Shown here piece after piece: positions 1-8,477 of a stretch of DNA of 64,000 bases. Numbering within the stretch: position 1 is the stretch's first letter; each line of letters starts with the position of its first letter. This DNA comes from Opitutia bacterium. Its GTDB lineage: Bacteria; Verrucomicrobiota; Verrucomicrobiia; Opitutales; Opitutaceae. The stretch is taken from positions 310,001 to 374,000 of the forward strand of contig JACRHT010000012.1 in the NCBI GenBank assembly GCA_016217545.1. Reading direction: 5' to 3'. Under the pieces are notes generated by a model that was not told where the DNA came from, made no database searches, and worked only from the letters and a program-made list of their open reading frames with translations. Both the position numbers and the translations under genes were made by a program.

Positions 1-566
1 TCCGCAACACCTTCGACCTGACAAAGGTCGATCTCGTGCTCCGCCTCAGCTTCGGCGGCCGCCGCTGGCGCGATCCGTTCGTGCGCGAAGGAAATCTCGA
101 GTGGAAACACGGCCTCGTCCCGCGCAAACGCGGCAGCTCGCTCGCCGCCGCGACCGCGTGGGATGATCGCGCCGGAGGCGACGAGGGCGCGTTGCGCCAG
201 ACCGAGCAGACGCTGACCGAAATGTATCCCAACGGCGATGCCGAGGGCATGGCCGACCGCCTCATCGGCGGCATGCCGACCGACGACTACTTCCTCGTCG
301 TGGTCGATGCGTTCGAAGTCGCGACCCTGAAGGCGAAGGGCAACAGCGCACCGCGCGCGTGGACCACGTTCATCGCCGTGCCTCAGCGCGGGCACGCGAA
401 ATTTTCCGCCATCGCCGCGCAGATGATCGCGAAGGCCGCGCCATATTTCGGCGAGACGCTGCCGGGCAAGGCGCGCTTCCTCGACCGCGACGCCAAGGTC
501 ACGCCCGGCGAGCTGCGCGTCGTCGAGGAAAACGTCCCTGCGCCCGCACCGGAGCCGAAGAAATAA
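1..566 (+). CDS. C-terminal part of an unrecognised protein (5' end outside window)
   Basis: The reading frame is already open at base 3 and runs to a TAA at 564-566, so the true start lies before the window. About 187 residues are visible. They contain a basic stretch (GGRRWRDPF), a central acidic and hydrophobic region (DDYFLVVVDAFE) and a Pro/Ala/Glu-rich tail ending in EPKK. No signal peptide or membrane segment can be judged because the N-terminus is missing. I do not recognise the family. Codon use matches the neighbours. It is convergent with the TonB-C-like gene and a strong hairpin lies between them. Confidence 0.6.
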   Translation, partial: RNTFDLTKVDLVLRLSFGGRRWRDPFVREGNLEWKHGLVPRKRGSSLAAATAWDDRAGGDEGALRQTEQTLTEMYPNGDAEGMADRLIGGMPTDDYFLVVVDAFEVATLKAKGNSAPRAWTTFIAVPQRGHAKFSAIAAQMIAKAAPYFGETLPGKARFLDRDAKVTPGELRVVEENVPAPAPEPKK

Positions 567-600
567 TTCCGCCGCCGCGCCGCGCGGCCGATCTTCCGGG

Positions 601-643
601 CCCCAAAAACAAACAGGCCGCCTCCGGTGAGGGAGGCGGCCTG
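601..643 (-). terminator. Rho-independent terminator for the minus-strand TonB-C-like gene
   Basis: A perfect 12-bp stem (CAGGCCGCCTCC with its complement, 614-643) encloses a 6-nt loop. Read on the minus strand, the stem is followed by TTTGTTTTTGGGG (601-613), a good U-tract. It sits 12 bases after the stop codon at 655-657. The stem could also stop the plus-strand gene, but no T-run follows on that side. Confidence 0.85.
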
Positions 644-654
644 GGGGAAGGGTA

Positions 655-1038
655 TCAGCGCTGCGCAACCGAAGACGCAGCGTCCGCGCTTTCGACGCGG
701 ATCGGCAGGATCACGCGAGTGCGCACCACGGCACCGTCACGCGTCAGCGGCTTGAACTTCCACTGCGCCACGGCGCTCGCGAGCTGCTTCACCAAATCGC
801 GATCGGCATCCGCAGGAGCATAAATCTCCTTCGGCGTGCCGTCCGCTTCGATGATGAAGCTCAAACGCACGGCAGCGCCTTCGAAGCTCGGGTCGATCAC
901 CGGTTTCACAACCGAGATCGGCACGGGCACATCGGCGCGTCCCACGTAGGACTCGACGTAAGCCTGTTCGTTCGACTTCGCCCAAGCGAAACCGGCGAGC
1001 AGGCTGCTAACGAGGATCAGTTTGATCACGTTTTTCAT
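655..1038 (-). CDS. Secreted protein with TonB C-terminal-like domain
   Basis: This 127-residue protein starts with a signal peptide (K-rich start, hydrophobic stretch to about residue 20, cleavage near AWA). Residues 50-115 resemble the TonB C-terminal fold, with GAAVRLSFIIEADG, a helix QLASAVAQWKFKP and the strand VRTRVILPIRV. Classical TonB has an N-terminal anchor and a Pro-rich spanner; both are absent, so this is a short periplasmic TonB-C protein and probably not an energy transducer itself. Such short versions are known in Verrucomicrobia. No Shine-Dalgarno precedes the ATG. It ends at a strong terminator and seems monocistronic. Confidence 0.75.
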   Translation of the reverse strand: MKNVIKLILVSSLLAGFAWAKSNEQAYVESYVGRADVPVPISVVKPVIDPSFEGAAVRLSFIIEADGTPKEIYAPADADRDLVKQLASAVAQWKFKPLTRDGAVVRTRVILPIRVESADAASSVAQR

Positions 1039-1419
1039 GGTAGGGTGTCTTTCGTTGTTTTGTTTTTTCTCTGTTCAACTGCACCCGGCGGCGCCGGGTG
1101 TTTGCGCCACGCCAGCCGCTCCGGCCGCTCGTGCGCGAAAGCCGCGTTTTGGGGACGCGGGGTAGTGATAACACCATGACTCTGACTCCTCGACTGACTG
1201 CCAAAGAACTGCCCGCCTAAATGCAGCCGCCGTGCCAACCCCAGGTGACGAAAGGGTCTCACGTCACTGCGAAATTTCGCGCGTTCACTATGACATTTTT
1301 TCGCCTCAATTCGGGGAAACCCCCACTGCGCGCGGACTTAGTCTCGTTGCGCACCCGCCGCCTCGCGGCGCGAAGCGGAGCTTGCGGCCAGCGCTGACGC
1401 GCTCCACGACTCGAACGCG
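1039..1419. other. Intergenic region with one palindrome
   Basis: This 381-bp gap lies between two divergent genes and must hold both promoters. The only clear structure is CACCCGGCG-G-CGCCGGGTG at 1082-1100, a 9-bp perfect inverted repeat just upstream of the TonB-C-like gene. It may be an mRNA leader hairpin. I see no convincing -35/-10 pair and no additional gene. Confidence 0.4.
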
Positions 1420-1713
1420 ATGGCCGCTCCCGCGCCCCGCCCTTCGCCACCGAGCTGCACGCTCGAAATCAAAGCCGTGCCCAACGCGCCACGCAGCGCC
1501 GTCGTCGGCTGGCTCGGCGACGCGCTCAAGGTGAAAGTCCACGCGCCCGCCCTCGAAGGCCGCGCCAACGAGGAACTCTGCGAATTCCTCGCCGACACGC
1601 TGCAAGTGCCGCGACGCGCCGTGACGCTCCTGCGCGGCGACAAGTCGCGCCAGAAGGTCGTGCGCATCGACGGCCTCGACCTCGCCGAAACGAAGCGCCG
1701 GCTCCACGTTTGA
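1420..1713 (+). CDS. DUF167 (YggU-type) protein
   Basis: A 97-residue protein matching the DUF167 family along its length: VPNAPRSAVVGWLGDALKVKV, then APALEGRANEELCEFLA and the closing LLRGDKSRQKVVRI. Family members are about 75-100 residues and fold as a small alpha/beta protein; the molecular role is unknown. The N-terminal 10 residues are Ala/Pro-rich and extend beyond the core, so the real start could be slightly downstream, though no other ATG is available. It stands alone, with an old-yellow-enzyme gene converging from the right. Confidence 0.85.
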   Translation: MAAPAPRPSPPSCTLEIKAVPNAPRSAVVGWLGDALKVKVHAPALEGRANEELCEFLADTLQVPRRAVTLLRGDKSRQKVVRIDGLDLAETKRRLHV

Positions 1714-1815
1714 ACCGGCGCGCCCCGCCGAACGCGTCGACTTTGAGGCGCCAGCATCCACGCAAGGTAGCCCGCGACCTCCGGGCGCGGGTCGACACTC
1801 CGTAGCGGCGCGATT

Positions 1816-2889
1816 TCAGCGCGCGAGCGCCAGCGCGGGATAGTCGTTGTAGCCCTTCGAACCCGGAGCGTAGAGCGTCGCCATGTCGACGGAGTTGAGC
1901 GGCGCGCTCGCGGCGAAACGCGCGGGCAGATCCGGGTTCGCGATGAACGGCATGCCGAACGCCACCGCGTCCGCGAGACCGGCCTTCACGTCCGCCTCCG
2001 CCGCATCGCGCGTGTAACCGCCGTTGCGAATGAGCACGCCGGAGTAGTGCTTCCGCGCGATGCGCGCGAGCTCGACCTCGGCGGGCGCGTCGTGTTTCGC
2101 CGCGCGCAAGTGCAGGAACGCCACGCCGCGCTGCTGCAGGCCGCGTGCGACGTATTCGACGAGCGCCGGCGCATTGCTGTCCGCCATGTCGTTGAAACCC
2201 ACGAGCGGCGAAATGCGCACGCCGACGCGCGCCGCGCCGAGCACGCCGATCGCGGCGTCGACGATTTCGAAGAGGAAACGCGCGCGATTCTCTAGCGAGC
2301 CGCCGTAGCGATCGGTGCGGTCGTTCACGCCATCGCGCAGGAATTGGTCGATCAGGTAGCCGTGCGCGCCGTGGATTTCCACGAAGTCGAACCCCGCCGC
2401 CTGCGCGCGCACCGCGCCCTGGCGGAACAGCTCGACGTAGTGCGCGATCTCGTCCGTGCGCAGCGCGCGCGGCGCGGGATACGCCTGCTTGCCGCTGGGC
2501 GTGTGGATCACGTCGTCGCGGATCGGCTTGTTCGACGACGAGACGGGCTGCTGCCCGTGGTTCAAATCCTGGTGCGTCGCGCGGCCCGGATGCCAGAGCT
2601 GCAACGCCATGCGCCCGCCGGCCGCATGCACCGCGTCGGTCACTTTCTTCCAACCCGCCGCATGCGCGTCGCTGTAGATGCCCGGCTCGAGGCCGAAGGC
2701 GCGCGCGTTGGGATCGACCATCGTGGCCTCCGCGATGAGCAGGCCGCCGGCGGCGCGCTGGCGGTAGTGTTCGACGATGAGGTCGGATGCGACGTGGTTC
2801 TCGTCGGCGCGCACGCGCGTGAGCGGCGCCATGAAGATGCGGTTCGGGACGGTGACGTCACCGAGGCGGAGCGGGGAAAATAGTTGCAT
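1816..2889 (-). CDS. Old yellow enzyme family alkene reductase (FMN, NAD(P)H)
   Basis: The 357-residue protein is full length for the old yellow enzyme family, flavoproteins that reduce activated C=C bonds or nitro compounds in the cytoplasm. It begins with the typical LFSPLRLGDVTVPNRI and has the FMN-contacting AEAT block. The active-site pair H173/H176 sits in IHGAHGY with the proton donor Y178, followed by the signature NDRTDRYGG at 189-197. The C-terminus carries the GGY and FG phosphate-binding stretches. It matches the NemA/xenobiotic reductase subgroup. The natural substrate cannot be told from sequence. No operon partner is visible. Confidence 0.92.
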   Translation of the reverse strand: MQLFSPLRLGDVTVPNRIFMAPLTRVRADENHVASDLIVEHYRQRAAGGLLIAEATMVDPNARAFGLEPGIYSDAHAAGWKKVTDAVHAAGGRMALQLWHPGRATHQDLNHGQQPVSSSNKPIRDDVIHTPSGKQAYPAPRALRTDEIAHYVELFRQGAVRAQAAGFDFVEIHGAHGYLIDQFLRDGVNDRTDRYGGSLENRARFLFEIVDAAIGVLGAARVGVRISPLVGFNDMADSNAPALVEYVARGLQQRGVAFLHLRAAKHDAPAEVELARIARKHYSGVLIRNGGYTRDAAEADVKAGLADAVAFGMPFIANPDLPARFAASAPLNSVDMATLYAPGSKGYNDYPALALAR

Positions 2890-3050
2890 GGCGAACTAAA
2901 TGCCCAACTTCGCCGAAAAAACAAATCGCGGCGCGCGGTTATGACAATTTCGCGGCCAAACGCAGCTGAAGCGTTCACCGCGCCGGACCTCGCGCTTGAA
3001 CCTCGCGCCGCGCTCGTCTTGGCTGTCCGCGCGCTTGGGCCAGCGCATGC

Positions 3051-5183
3051 ATGTCTCCTGTCACCGTCTTTTCTCCGACGGGCGAGGCGCTGCCGCCCGC
3101 CACATCGATCGGTCAACATTTCACCGGCGAGTTTCCGCCCGCCCGGCTCTCCCTCGCGTATCGCGTCGCGCTCGTCGCCACCGCCGCCGCGATGGTGTTG
3201 CTGCCGCTCGTCTATCTGGCCGTCGCCGCCGGCGCGGCGTGGGGCGTGTGGTGGTGGCTCGGCGCGGGCCTGGAAGTCTTCAAACACAGCACCAGCATCT
3301 GGAGCCTCCTGCTCTACCTCACGCCCGCGATCACCGGCGGCATCACGGTCGTTTTTCTCTTCAAGCCGTTCTTCGCACCGCGCGAGAAGTCGAGCGAACC
3401 GGTCGCGGTCGACCTCGCGCAGGAGCCTGTGCTCCGCGAGTTCCTCGCGCAAATTTGCCGGCGCACCGGCGTGGCGATGCCGGCGTCGGTCCACCTCAAC
3501 GCCACCGTCAACGCCTCCGCATCGTTCCGTCGCGGCTGGCTCAGCCTCGGACGGCGCGACCTCGCGCTCACGCTCGGCACGCCACTGATTCGCGGACTCA
3601 CCGTGCGTCAGCTGGGCGGCGTCATCGCGCACGAGTTCGGGCATTTCGCCCAGCGCACGGGCATGTTTTCCCAATTCCTGATCCGCACGATCAACGACTG
3701 GTTTGCGCACGTCGTGTTCGGCCGCGACCGCTGGGACGCTTGGCTGATCGAAAACTCCGAGAACAACGACTGGCGCGTCGCCGCGCCGTTGTGGTGCGCG
3801 CGCGGCGGCGTCTGGGGCAGCCGAAAGATCCTCCACGGCCTGCTCTACGTCGCGCACGCGCTGAGCTGCTGGCTCTCGCGCCAGATGGAGTTCGACGCCG
3901 ACTACTACGCCGCGCACCTCCAAGGCGCCGAATCGTTCGCGACCACCGCCAACGCCATCTCGCTGCTCGCCATCGCGGAGCAACGCGCCAACGAGGACAT
4001 CAACGTCTGGTGGCGCGACAAACGAGCCGTCACCGATTTCGCGCGAGTCGTCAGCCTGCGCCGCTCCGGCCTGCCGACGGAACTCGAAGCCGCCTTCGCG
4101 AAAGCCCAAACCGAGGAAAAAACCCGCTGGCACGACACGCACCCGTGCATGCGCGACCGCATCGCCCGTGCCCGCACGCTCGGCACCGCCGGCGTCCTCG
4201 AGCACGACGGCGCGGCAACGGAGCTGTTCCGCGATTTCGCCGCGAGCAGCCGCGAAGTGACCGCCGCGCTCTACCGCCACTCCGTCGGCGATCAACTGGA
4301 CAAGGCCACGCCGCTCTCGGACGACGAGATCGCGCAACGCATCGCGGGCGACGATGCGCGCGCCGCCGCTCTGCATCGCCTCACCGGCAGCGCGATCGCG
4401 CTCGATCGTCCCGTCCTGCTCACGCTCGCCGAGATCGCCCCCGGCGCCGCCGGCCCCCACCCGACCCGCGCGGAACACGCGAAATGGTTCGCCGACGAAG
4501 CCGAGCGTCTGCGCCGCGCGCTCGAGGCCGACGCCCAAGCCTACGAGCGTCTCCACGAACTCGCCGGCGCGCGCCGCTTCATCGATTGCGGCATCGGCGT
4601 GAAACCCGCCACCTTCCGCCTGAGGGCTTCGACGCAAATCGCGCTCGACGAAGCGCAGGCCGAAACCCTCCGCATCCGCCTCGAGCACGACGGACTCCTG
4701 ACCGAGGCCGCCAACCGCGTGCGCCAGCGCCTGTGCACCTTCGGCCGCCTCGCGCACGAGCACGCCCCGCGGCCCGAGGCGGAGCGCCTCCGCGTCCTGC
4801 TCGAAACGTTCGCCAGCCTCTCGCCGCTCTACACCAAGCTCCCGCAGCTCCTCCAGCTCCAGTCGATCGTCCGGCTTTTCGCCGTGAACCAAGCCGCGCT
4901 CGCGAAGGACACTCGCTTCGTCATCGCCTACGACGGCGTCTGCACCGAAGCCCGCAAAGCGCTCGCCGACGCACTGGCGCTCGCCGCGAACATCGACGAT
5001 CCGCTGGCGGAAAAGGACACGCCGCGCACCGTCGCCGACCGCCTGCGCAATGCCACGACCGAGACCGACAACCTCACCGTCCTCACCGCCCAGCTCGGCG
5101 CCGCGATTCGCTACTATTTCCAACTGCTGAGCGAGTGCGCCGCGCTCGCCGAGGCGCTCGAACCCGAAGTCAACGCGTCGTGA
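3051..5183 (+). CDS. Large membrane M48-family zinc metalloprotease
   Basis: A 710-residue protein with two N-terminal transmembrane regions (about 38-70 and 84-106), then a peptidase domain carrying the zinc motif HEFGH (194-198). The third ligand, E280, lies in MEFDADYYA. This is the HtpX/Ste24-like M48 arrangement. About 400 residues of helical C-terminal region follow, with no membrane segments and no motif I recognise. Members of this long form are annotated only as M48 proteases; a role in membrane-protein quality control is a family-level inference. The ATG at 3051 has no Shine-Dalgarno. The 3' end overlaps the convergent MATE gene by 14 bp. Confidence 0.85.
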   Translation: MSPVTVFSPTGEALPPATSIGQHFTGEFPPARLSLAYRVALVATAAAMVLLPLVYLAVAAGAAWGVWWWLGAGLEVFKHSTSIWSLLLYLTPAITGGITVVFLFKPFFAPREKSSEPVAVDLAQEPVLREFLAQICRRTGVAMPASVHLNATVNASASFRRGWLSLGRRDLALTLGTPLIRGLTVRQLGGVIAHEFGHFAQRTGMFSQFLIRTINDWFAHVVFGRDRWDAWLIENSENNDWRVAAPLWCARGGVWGSRKILHGLLYVAHALSCWLSRQMEFDADYYAAHLQGAESFATTANAISLLAIAEQRANEDINVWWRDKRAVTDFARVVSLRRSGLPTELEAAFAKAQTEEKTRWHDTHPCMRDRIARARTLGTAGVLEHDGAATELFRDFAASSREVTAALYRHSVGDQLDKATPLSDDEIAQRIAGDDARAAALHRLTGSAIALDRPVLLTLAEIAPGAAGPHPTRAEHAKWFADEAERLRRALEADAQAYERLHELAGARRFIDCGIGVKPATFRLRASTQIALDEAQAETLRIRLEHDGLLTEAANRVRQRLCTFGRLAHEHAPRPEAERLRVLLETFASLSPLYTKLPQLLQLQSIVRLFAVNQAALAKDTRFVIAYDGVCTEARKALADALALAANIDDPLAEKDTPRTVADRLRNATTETDNLTVLTAQLGAAIRYYFQLLSECAALAEALEPEVNAS

Positions 5184-6501
5184 GCCGGTGGAAGCGCCCG
5201 CCGAGCGCCACCGCCGCGCAGGCCAGCCCGAACGCCAGCCCCATCCACACGCCGATCGGCCCCAGCGTCGTGTGGAACGCCAGTCCGTAGCCGAGCGGCA
5301 GCGCGACCACCCAATACGCGACGAACGTCAGCGCCGTGGGCACGCGCACATCCGTGAGACCGCGCAGCGCACCGGCGCCGATGACCTGCGCGCCGTCGAA
5401 CAGCTGGAAGATCGCCGCCACGATGAGCAACCGGGCCGCGAGCTCCGCCACGTCCGTCGCGGTCGTGAACGCCGCGGCGATCCACGGTCCGGCCAGCGCG
5501 AAGATCAGGGCAAATGTGCCCATCACGACCGCGCCCGTGGCCAGCGACCCGAAGCCGATCGCCCGCACCGCGCCCTGCCGTCCCTCGCCGCGCGCCTGGC
5601 TGATGCGCAGGCTCGTCGCCGTCGAGAGACCGAGCGGAAACATGAACGTCAGCGCCGCGCACCCGAGCGCGACTTGATGCGCCGCGAGCGGCACCGTGCC
5701 GAGCCAGCCCATCATCAACGCCGCCATCGCAAACGCGCTGCCCTCGAACAGCAGCATCCCGCCCGCCGGCACGCCGAGCTTCAGCAACTCCCCGAAACGC
5801 CCGCGCTCCCAACCGCCGCCCGCCGCCGCGCGCACACTCGCGAAAACCGCCGCGCGTTCCATCCACGCGTAGATCGCAATCGCCGCGACGACGCGTGCGA
5901 GCAAGGTCGCCACTCCCGAGCCGACCAAGCCGAGCGCGGGCGCGCCGAGATGCCCGAACACCAGCATCCAATTCAACAGCGCGTTCAACCCGACGTCGGC
6001 GAGCATGAGCCCCATCGGCACCCACGGCTGATTGAGCGACTCGCAGAATTGCCGCTGCACCTGAAAAACCAGCGCGGGCAGGAACGACGCCCCGATAAGC
6101 AAAAAATACGGCCGCACGATCGCGATCACCTCGGGCGGCTGGCCGAAACGGTGCAGCTGTGTCGACAAGACCAACATCAGCACAAACGCCCCGCTCCCGA
6201 CCGCGAACGCCAGCGCGCGCCCGTGCCGCAGCCACGCCGCGCAGCCCGCCTCGTGGCCCGCGCCGTGATCGCGCGCCGCGAACACGCCCGCACCGAGCAA
6301 CAGGCCAATGCCCACCACGTAGAAAATGCTGAACGCGCCGTGCGTGAACGCCGCCGCCGCCAGCTCCACCGGACCGAGGCGTCCGATGAACGCATTGTCC
6401 GTGACGCCGATCAGCATCTGGCTCACCTGCCCCACGACGATCGGGAACGCCAACGCGAGCGTCGCACGCAGTTCGCGAAAGATGTCGGCCGGCGTTGTCA
6501 T
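5170..6501 (-). CDS. MATE family multidrug/cation efflux transporter
   Basis: The 443-residue product has about 12 hydrophobic segments and the MATE hallmarks: FPIVVGQVSQMLIGVTDNAFIGRLGP near the N-terminus and the second-half repeat KLGVPAGGMLLFEGSAFAM. MATE proteins expel drugs or organic cations in exchange for Na+ or H+ across the inner membrane. I chose the ATG before TTPADIF because a longer frame adds an Arg-rich, non-membrane leader. It is divergent from the EamA transporter, with 70 bp between the starts, so the two may share a control region. Confidence 0.9.
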   Translation of the reverse strand: MTTPADIFRELRATLALAFPIVVGQVSQMLIGVTDNAFIGRLGPVELAAAAFTHGAFSIFYVVGIGLLLGAGVFAARDHGAGHEAGCAAWLRHGRALAFAVGSGAFVLMLVLSTQLHRFGQPPEVIAIVRPYFLLIGASFLPALVFQVQRQFCESLNQPWVPMGLMLADVGLNALLNWMLVFGHLGAPALGLVGSGVATLLARVVAAIAIYAWMERAAVFASVRAAAGGGWERGRFGELLKLGVPAGGMLLFEGSAFAMAALMMGWLGTVPLAAHQVALGCAALTFMFPLGLSTATSLRISQARGEGRQGAVRAIGFGSLATGAVVMGTFALIFALAGPWIAAAFTTATDVAELAARLLIVAAIFQLFDGAQVIGAGALRGLTDVRVPTALTFVAYWVVALPLGYGLAFHTTLGPIGVWMGLAFGLACAAVALGGRFHRLTTR

Positions 6502-6571
6502 GGAGAACCGCGGAGAGTTGGCCGCGCCCGCCGCGCCGCAAGGCGTTTTGTTATCGTCGGCGCGCTGTGCC

Positions 6572-7456
6572 GTGTCTGAATCTCGCCCCGTGTCCGCGCT
6601 CGCTCTCGCCCTCATCCTCGCCGCCGCCACCGCGCACGCGACGTGGAACCTGGCGGCGAAGCGCTCGGGTGGCGGGCTGCCGTTCGTGTGGGGAGCCGGC
6701 CTGCTGTCGTTCGCGTTCTACGCGCCCGCCATCTTCGCCTACGCGCAATGGCGTCCGCTCACGCTGCCCGCCGGCGCGTGGCTCGTCATCCTCGGCAGCG
6801 GACTCATCAAGACGATCTACGCGCTGATGCTGCAACACGCCTACCGGCACGGCGATTTCTCGCTCGTGTATCCGCTCGCGCGCGGCACCGGGCCGCTGTT
6901 CTCGACGTGCGCCGCCATCGTGTTTTTCGGCGAACGCCCCAGCGCCCTCGCGCTCGGCGGCGGTGCGCTGATCGTCGCGAGCGTGTTCTACCTCACCGGC
7001 GGCGCCAAACTGCTGCACTCCGACCGCGCGCACCTGCGGCAGGGCCTGCTCTACGGCTTCGTCTGCGGCTGCTGCATCGCGAGCTACACGATCTGGGACC
7101 AGCGCGCCGTCGCGCATCTGCACCTCGCGCCGCCGCTCTACGACGGCGGCACGCAACTCGTCATGTGTGTGGTGCTCGCGCCGTTCGCACTGCGCCGGCT
7201 GCCCGAGGTCGCGGCGGGTTGGCGCGAACATCGCCGCGAAGCGCTGACGGTCGCGTTCCTCGCGCCCGCCGCCTACGTGCTCGTGCTGTTCGCGATGACG
7301 TTCACGCCCGTCAGCTACGTCGCGCCGGCGCGCGAGATCAGCATCGTCATCGGCGCCTTCCTCGGCGCGCACGTGCTGAAGGAGGGCGACGCCCGGCGGC
7401 GCCTCATCGCCGCGGGCGGCATGGTCGCGGGCGTGATTGCTCTGGCGCTCGGGTGA
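6572..7456 (+). CDS. EamA/DMT superfamily transporter
   Basis: A protein of about 294 residues with around ten hydrophobic helices in two EamA-type halves. Recognisable parts are the N-terminal TAHATWNLAAKRS, the first-repeat end YPLARGTGPLF with IVFFGERPS, and the second-repeat end TFTPVSYVAPAREISIVIGAF. DMT transporters move small metabolites across the inner membrane; the substrate is unknown. The start is a GTG at 6572, or possibly the GTG at 6590; an upstream ATG would lie inside the divergent MATE gene. A small anchored protein follows after 20 bp. Confidence 0.85.
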   Translation: MSESRPVSALALALILAAATAHATWNLAAKRSGGGLPFVWGAGLLSFAFYAPAIFAYAQWRPLTLPAGAWLVILGSGLIKTIYALMLQHAYRHGDFSLVYPLARGTGPLFSTCAAIVFFGERPSALALGGGALIVASVFYLTGGAKLLHSDRAHLRQGLLYGFVCGCCIASYTIWDQRAVAHLHLAPPLYDGGTQLVMCVVLAPFALRRLPEVAAGWREHRREALTVAFLAPAAYVLVLFAMTFTPVSYVAPAREISIVIGAFLGAHVLKEGDARRRLIAAGGMVAGVIALALG

Positions 7457-7476
7457 GCCGCGCGTAACTTTCCGCC

Positions 7477-7803
7477 GTGCGCCGCTCCAAGGAAATCGTC
7501 GTGTTGCTCGTCCTGCTCGTGGGCGTGATGGCGTTCGTGCTGTGGTTCGTCCGCGCGCGCCGCGCCGAGTTGAAGAGCAAGCCCGCCGCGGAGAAATTCG
7601 TCGGACCGGTCGCCGCGCCGAACCCGCCGGTCGACCTCGCAAAGCACGACGCGAAGACCATCGATTTCTCCAGCGGCAAACCGATCGTGAAGGACACGGC
7701 GGCCGACCAAGCCGCGTTGCAGCAGGGCCTGAAGGACATCGAGGAAGCGACGCGCAGCGTGACCTTCGACCCACCGAAGCAGGAAGAGCCCAAGAAGCCC
7801 TGA
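7477..7803 (+). CDS. Small single-pass membrane protein, unknown
   Basis: A 108-residue protein starting at a GTG. Residues 5-25 form one transmembrane helix (IVVLLVLLVGVMAFVLWFV) followed by RARR, which predicts the C-terminus outside the cytoplasm only if the helix is a signal anchor; the basic flank argues for caution. The rest is hydrophilic, with a Lys/Pro/Glu-rich tail. I do not recognise a family. It lies 20 bp after the EamA gene and may be cotranscribed. Confidence 0.6.
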   Translation: MRRSKEIVVLLVLLVGVMAFVLWFVRARRAELKSKPAAEKFVGPVAAPNPPVDLAKHDAKTIDFSSGKPIVKDTAADQAALQQGLKDIEEATRSVTFDPPKQEEPKKP

Positions 7804-7909
7804 GGTCGCGCCCTCAGGGTGCGGCGCTGCGTTGTAAGCAGCCCGTAAATTTCGGGCTTGGCCGCGGGCCCCGCTGGAAATTCCCGCACGGGTTCCGGAA
7901 AGTCCGGAC

Positions 7910-8266
7910 GTGTATGCGACGTTGAAGTCCAAGGTTTTCGTGAGCGGCGTCCTGGTGCTCGCGGTGGTCGTCAGTTCCGTCGCGTTCCGCCCCGCGGAGC
8001 GCGCCATCGAGCTGCCGAACGTGCGCACGCGAACCGCGGACGACCGGCGCGAGTCGCTCGCAGCCTTGAAGGAGGCGTGGGACAACCGGGTGCTCGAGAA
8101 CTCTCCCGCGAACGCGCGCGAGGAGCGGATGTTTCTCAACCGGCTCGCCTACTTCGTCCGCGCCACGCACGGACGCGAAACCTACGGCGCGGCCTGCCAG
8201 TTCTGGAACCGCGCGTATCACGACCACGCGTCGCGCTACTCGGACTTCATCGAGGATCTGGAGTGA
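7910..8266 (+). CDS. Small exported or membrane-anchored protein, unknown
   Basis: A 118-residue protein from a GTG start at 7910. Residues 7-26 are hydrophobic (VFVSGVLVLAVVVSSVAF) and could be a signal peptide or an anchor. The remaining 90 residues are charged and helical, with two aromatic patches near the C-terminus (FLNRLAYFVRATHG and CQFWNRAYHDHASRYSDF). The family is not recognised. A weak hairpin (GCCCG/CGGGC around a TAAATTT loop) lies upstream near 7850. It is convergent with the acyl-CoA dehydrogenase gene; a REP pair lies between the two. Confidence 0.6.
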   Translation: MYATLKSKVFVSGVLVLAVVVSSVAFRPAERAIELPNVRTRTADDRRESLAALKEAWDNRVLENSPANAREERMFLNRLAYFVRATHGRETYGAACQFWNRAYHDHASRYSDFIEDLE

Positions 8267-8329
8267 GCGCCGACGGCCGAAGTTGTTACCTAGTATTGAG
8301 AATTTCCTGAAACAGTGACGAAGCGTGCG

Positions 8330-8392
8330 GTAGGGCGGGACCGCTGGGCCCGCCGAAACGCGCTCGCGGCGCGCCCGGCGGTCGCGCCCTAC
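8330..8392. repeat. REP pair (BIME), copy 1
   Basis: Two inverted REP units face each other. Each begins with GTAG and continues into an imperfect hairpin: GGCGGGACC-GCT-GGGCCCGCC on the plus strand, and GGCGCGACC-GCC-GGGCGCGCC read from the other end (CTAC at 8389-8392). A GTAG foot plus hairpin is the classic REP design recognised by RAYT transposases. It sits between two convergent genes, where it could also limit read-through. A second pair lies at 11541-11601 and a RAYT gene at 34707-35696. Confidence 0.8.
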
Positions 8393-8477
8393 CTGTTCTG
8401 CCGCCCTCGTCACTTCTTCGGGATATCGTCATCAGGTGAAAACTCCGCCCGCGATCCGCCGCGCTGCCCGCCGCGCC

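Noticed and set aside
1082-1100. CACCCGGCG palindrome as a terminator
   Set aside because: It lies between divergent genes, with no upstream gene to terminate and no T-tract.
2640-5123. Long open frame (about 830 codons) on the minus strand opposite the M48 protease gene
   Set aside because: The plus-strand product has HEFGH and membrane helices; the opposite frame gives an Arg/Glu-rich, motif-free product expected from the reverse of GC-rich codons.
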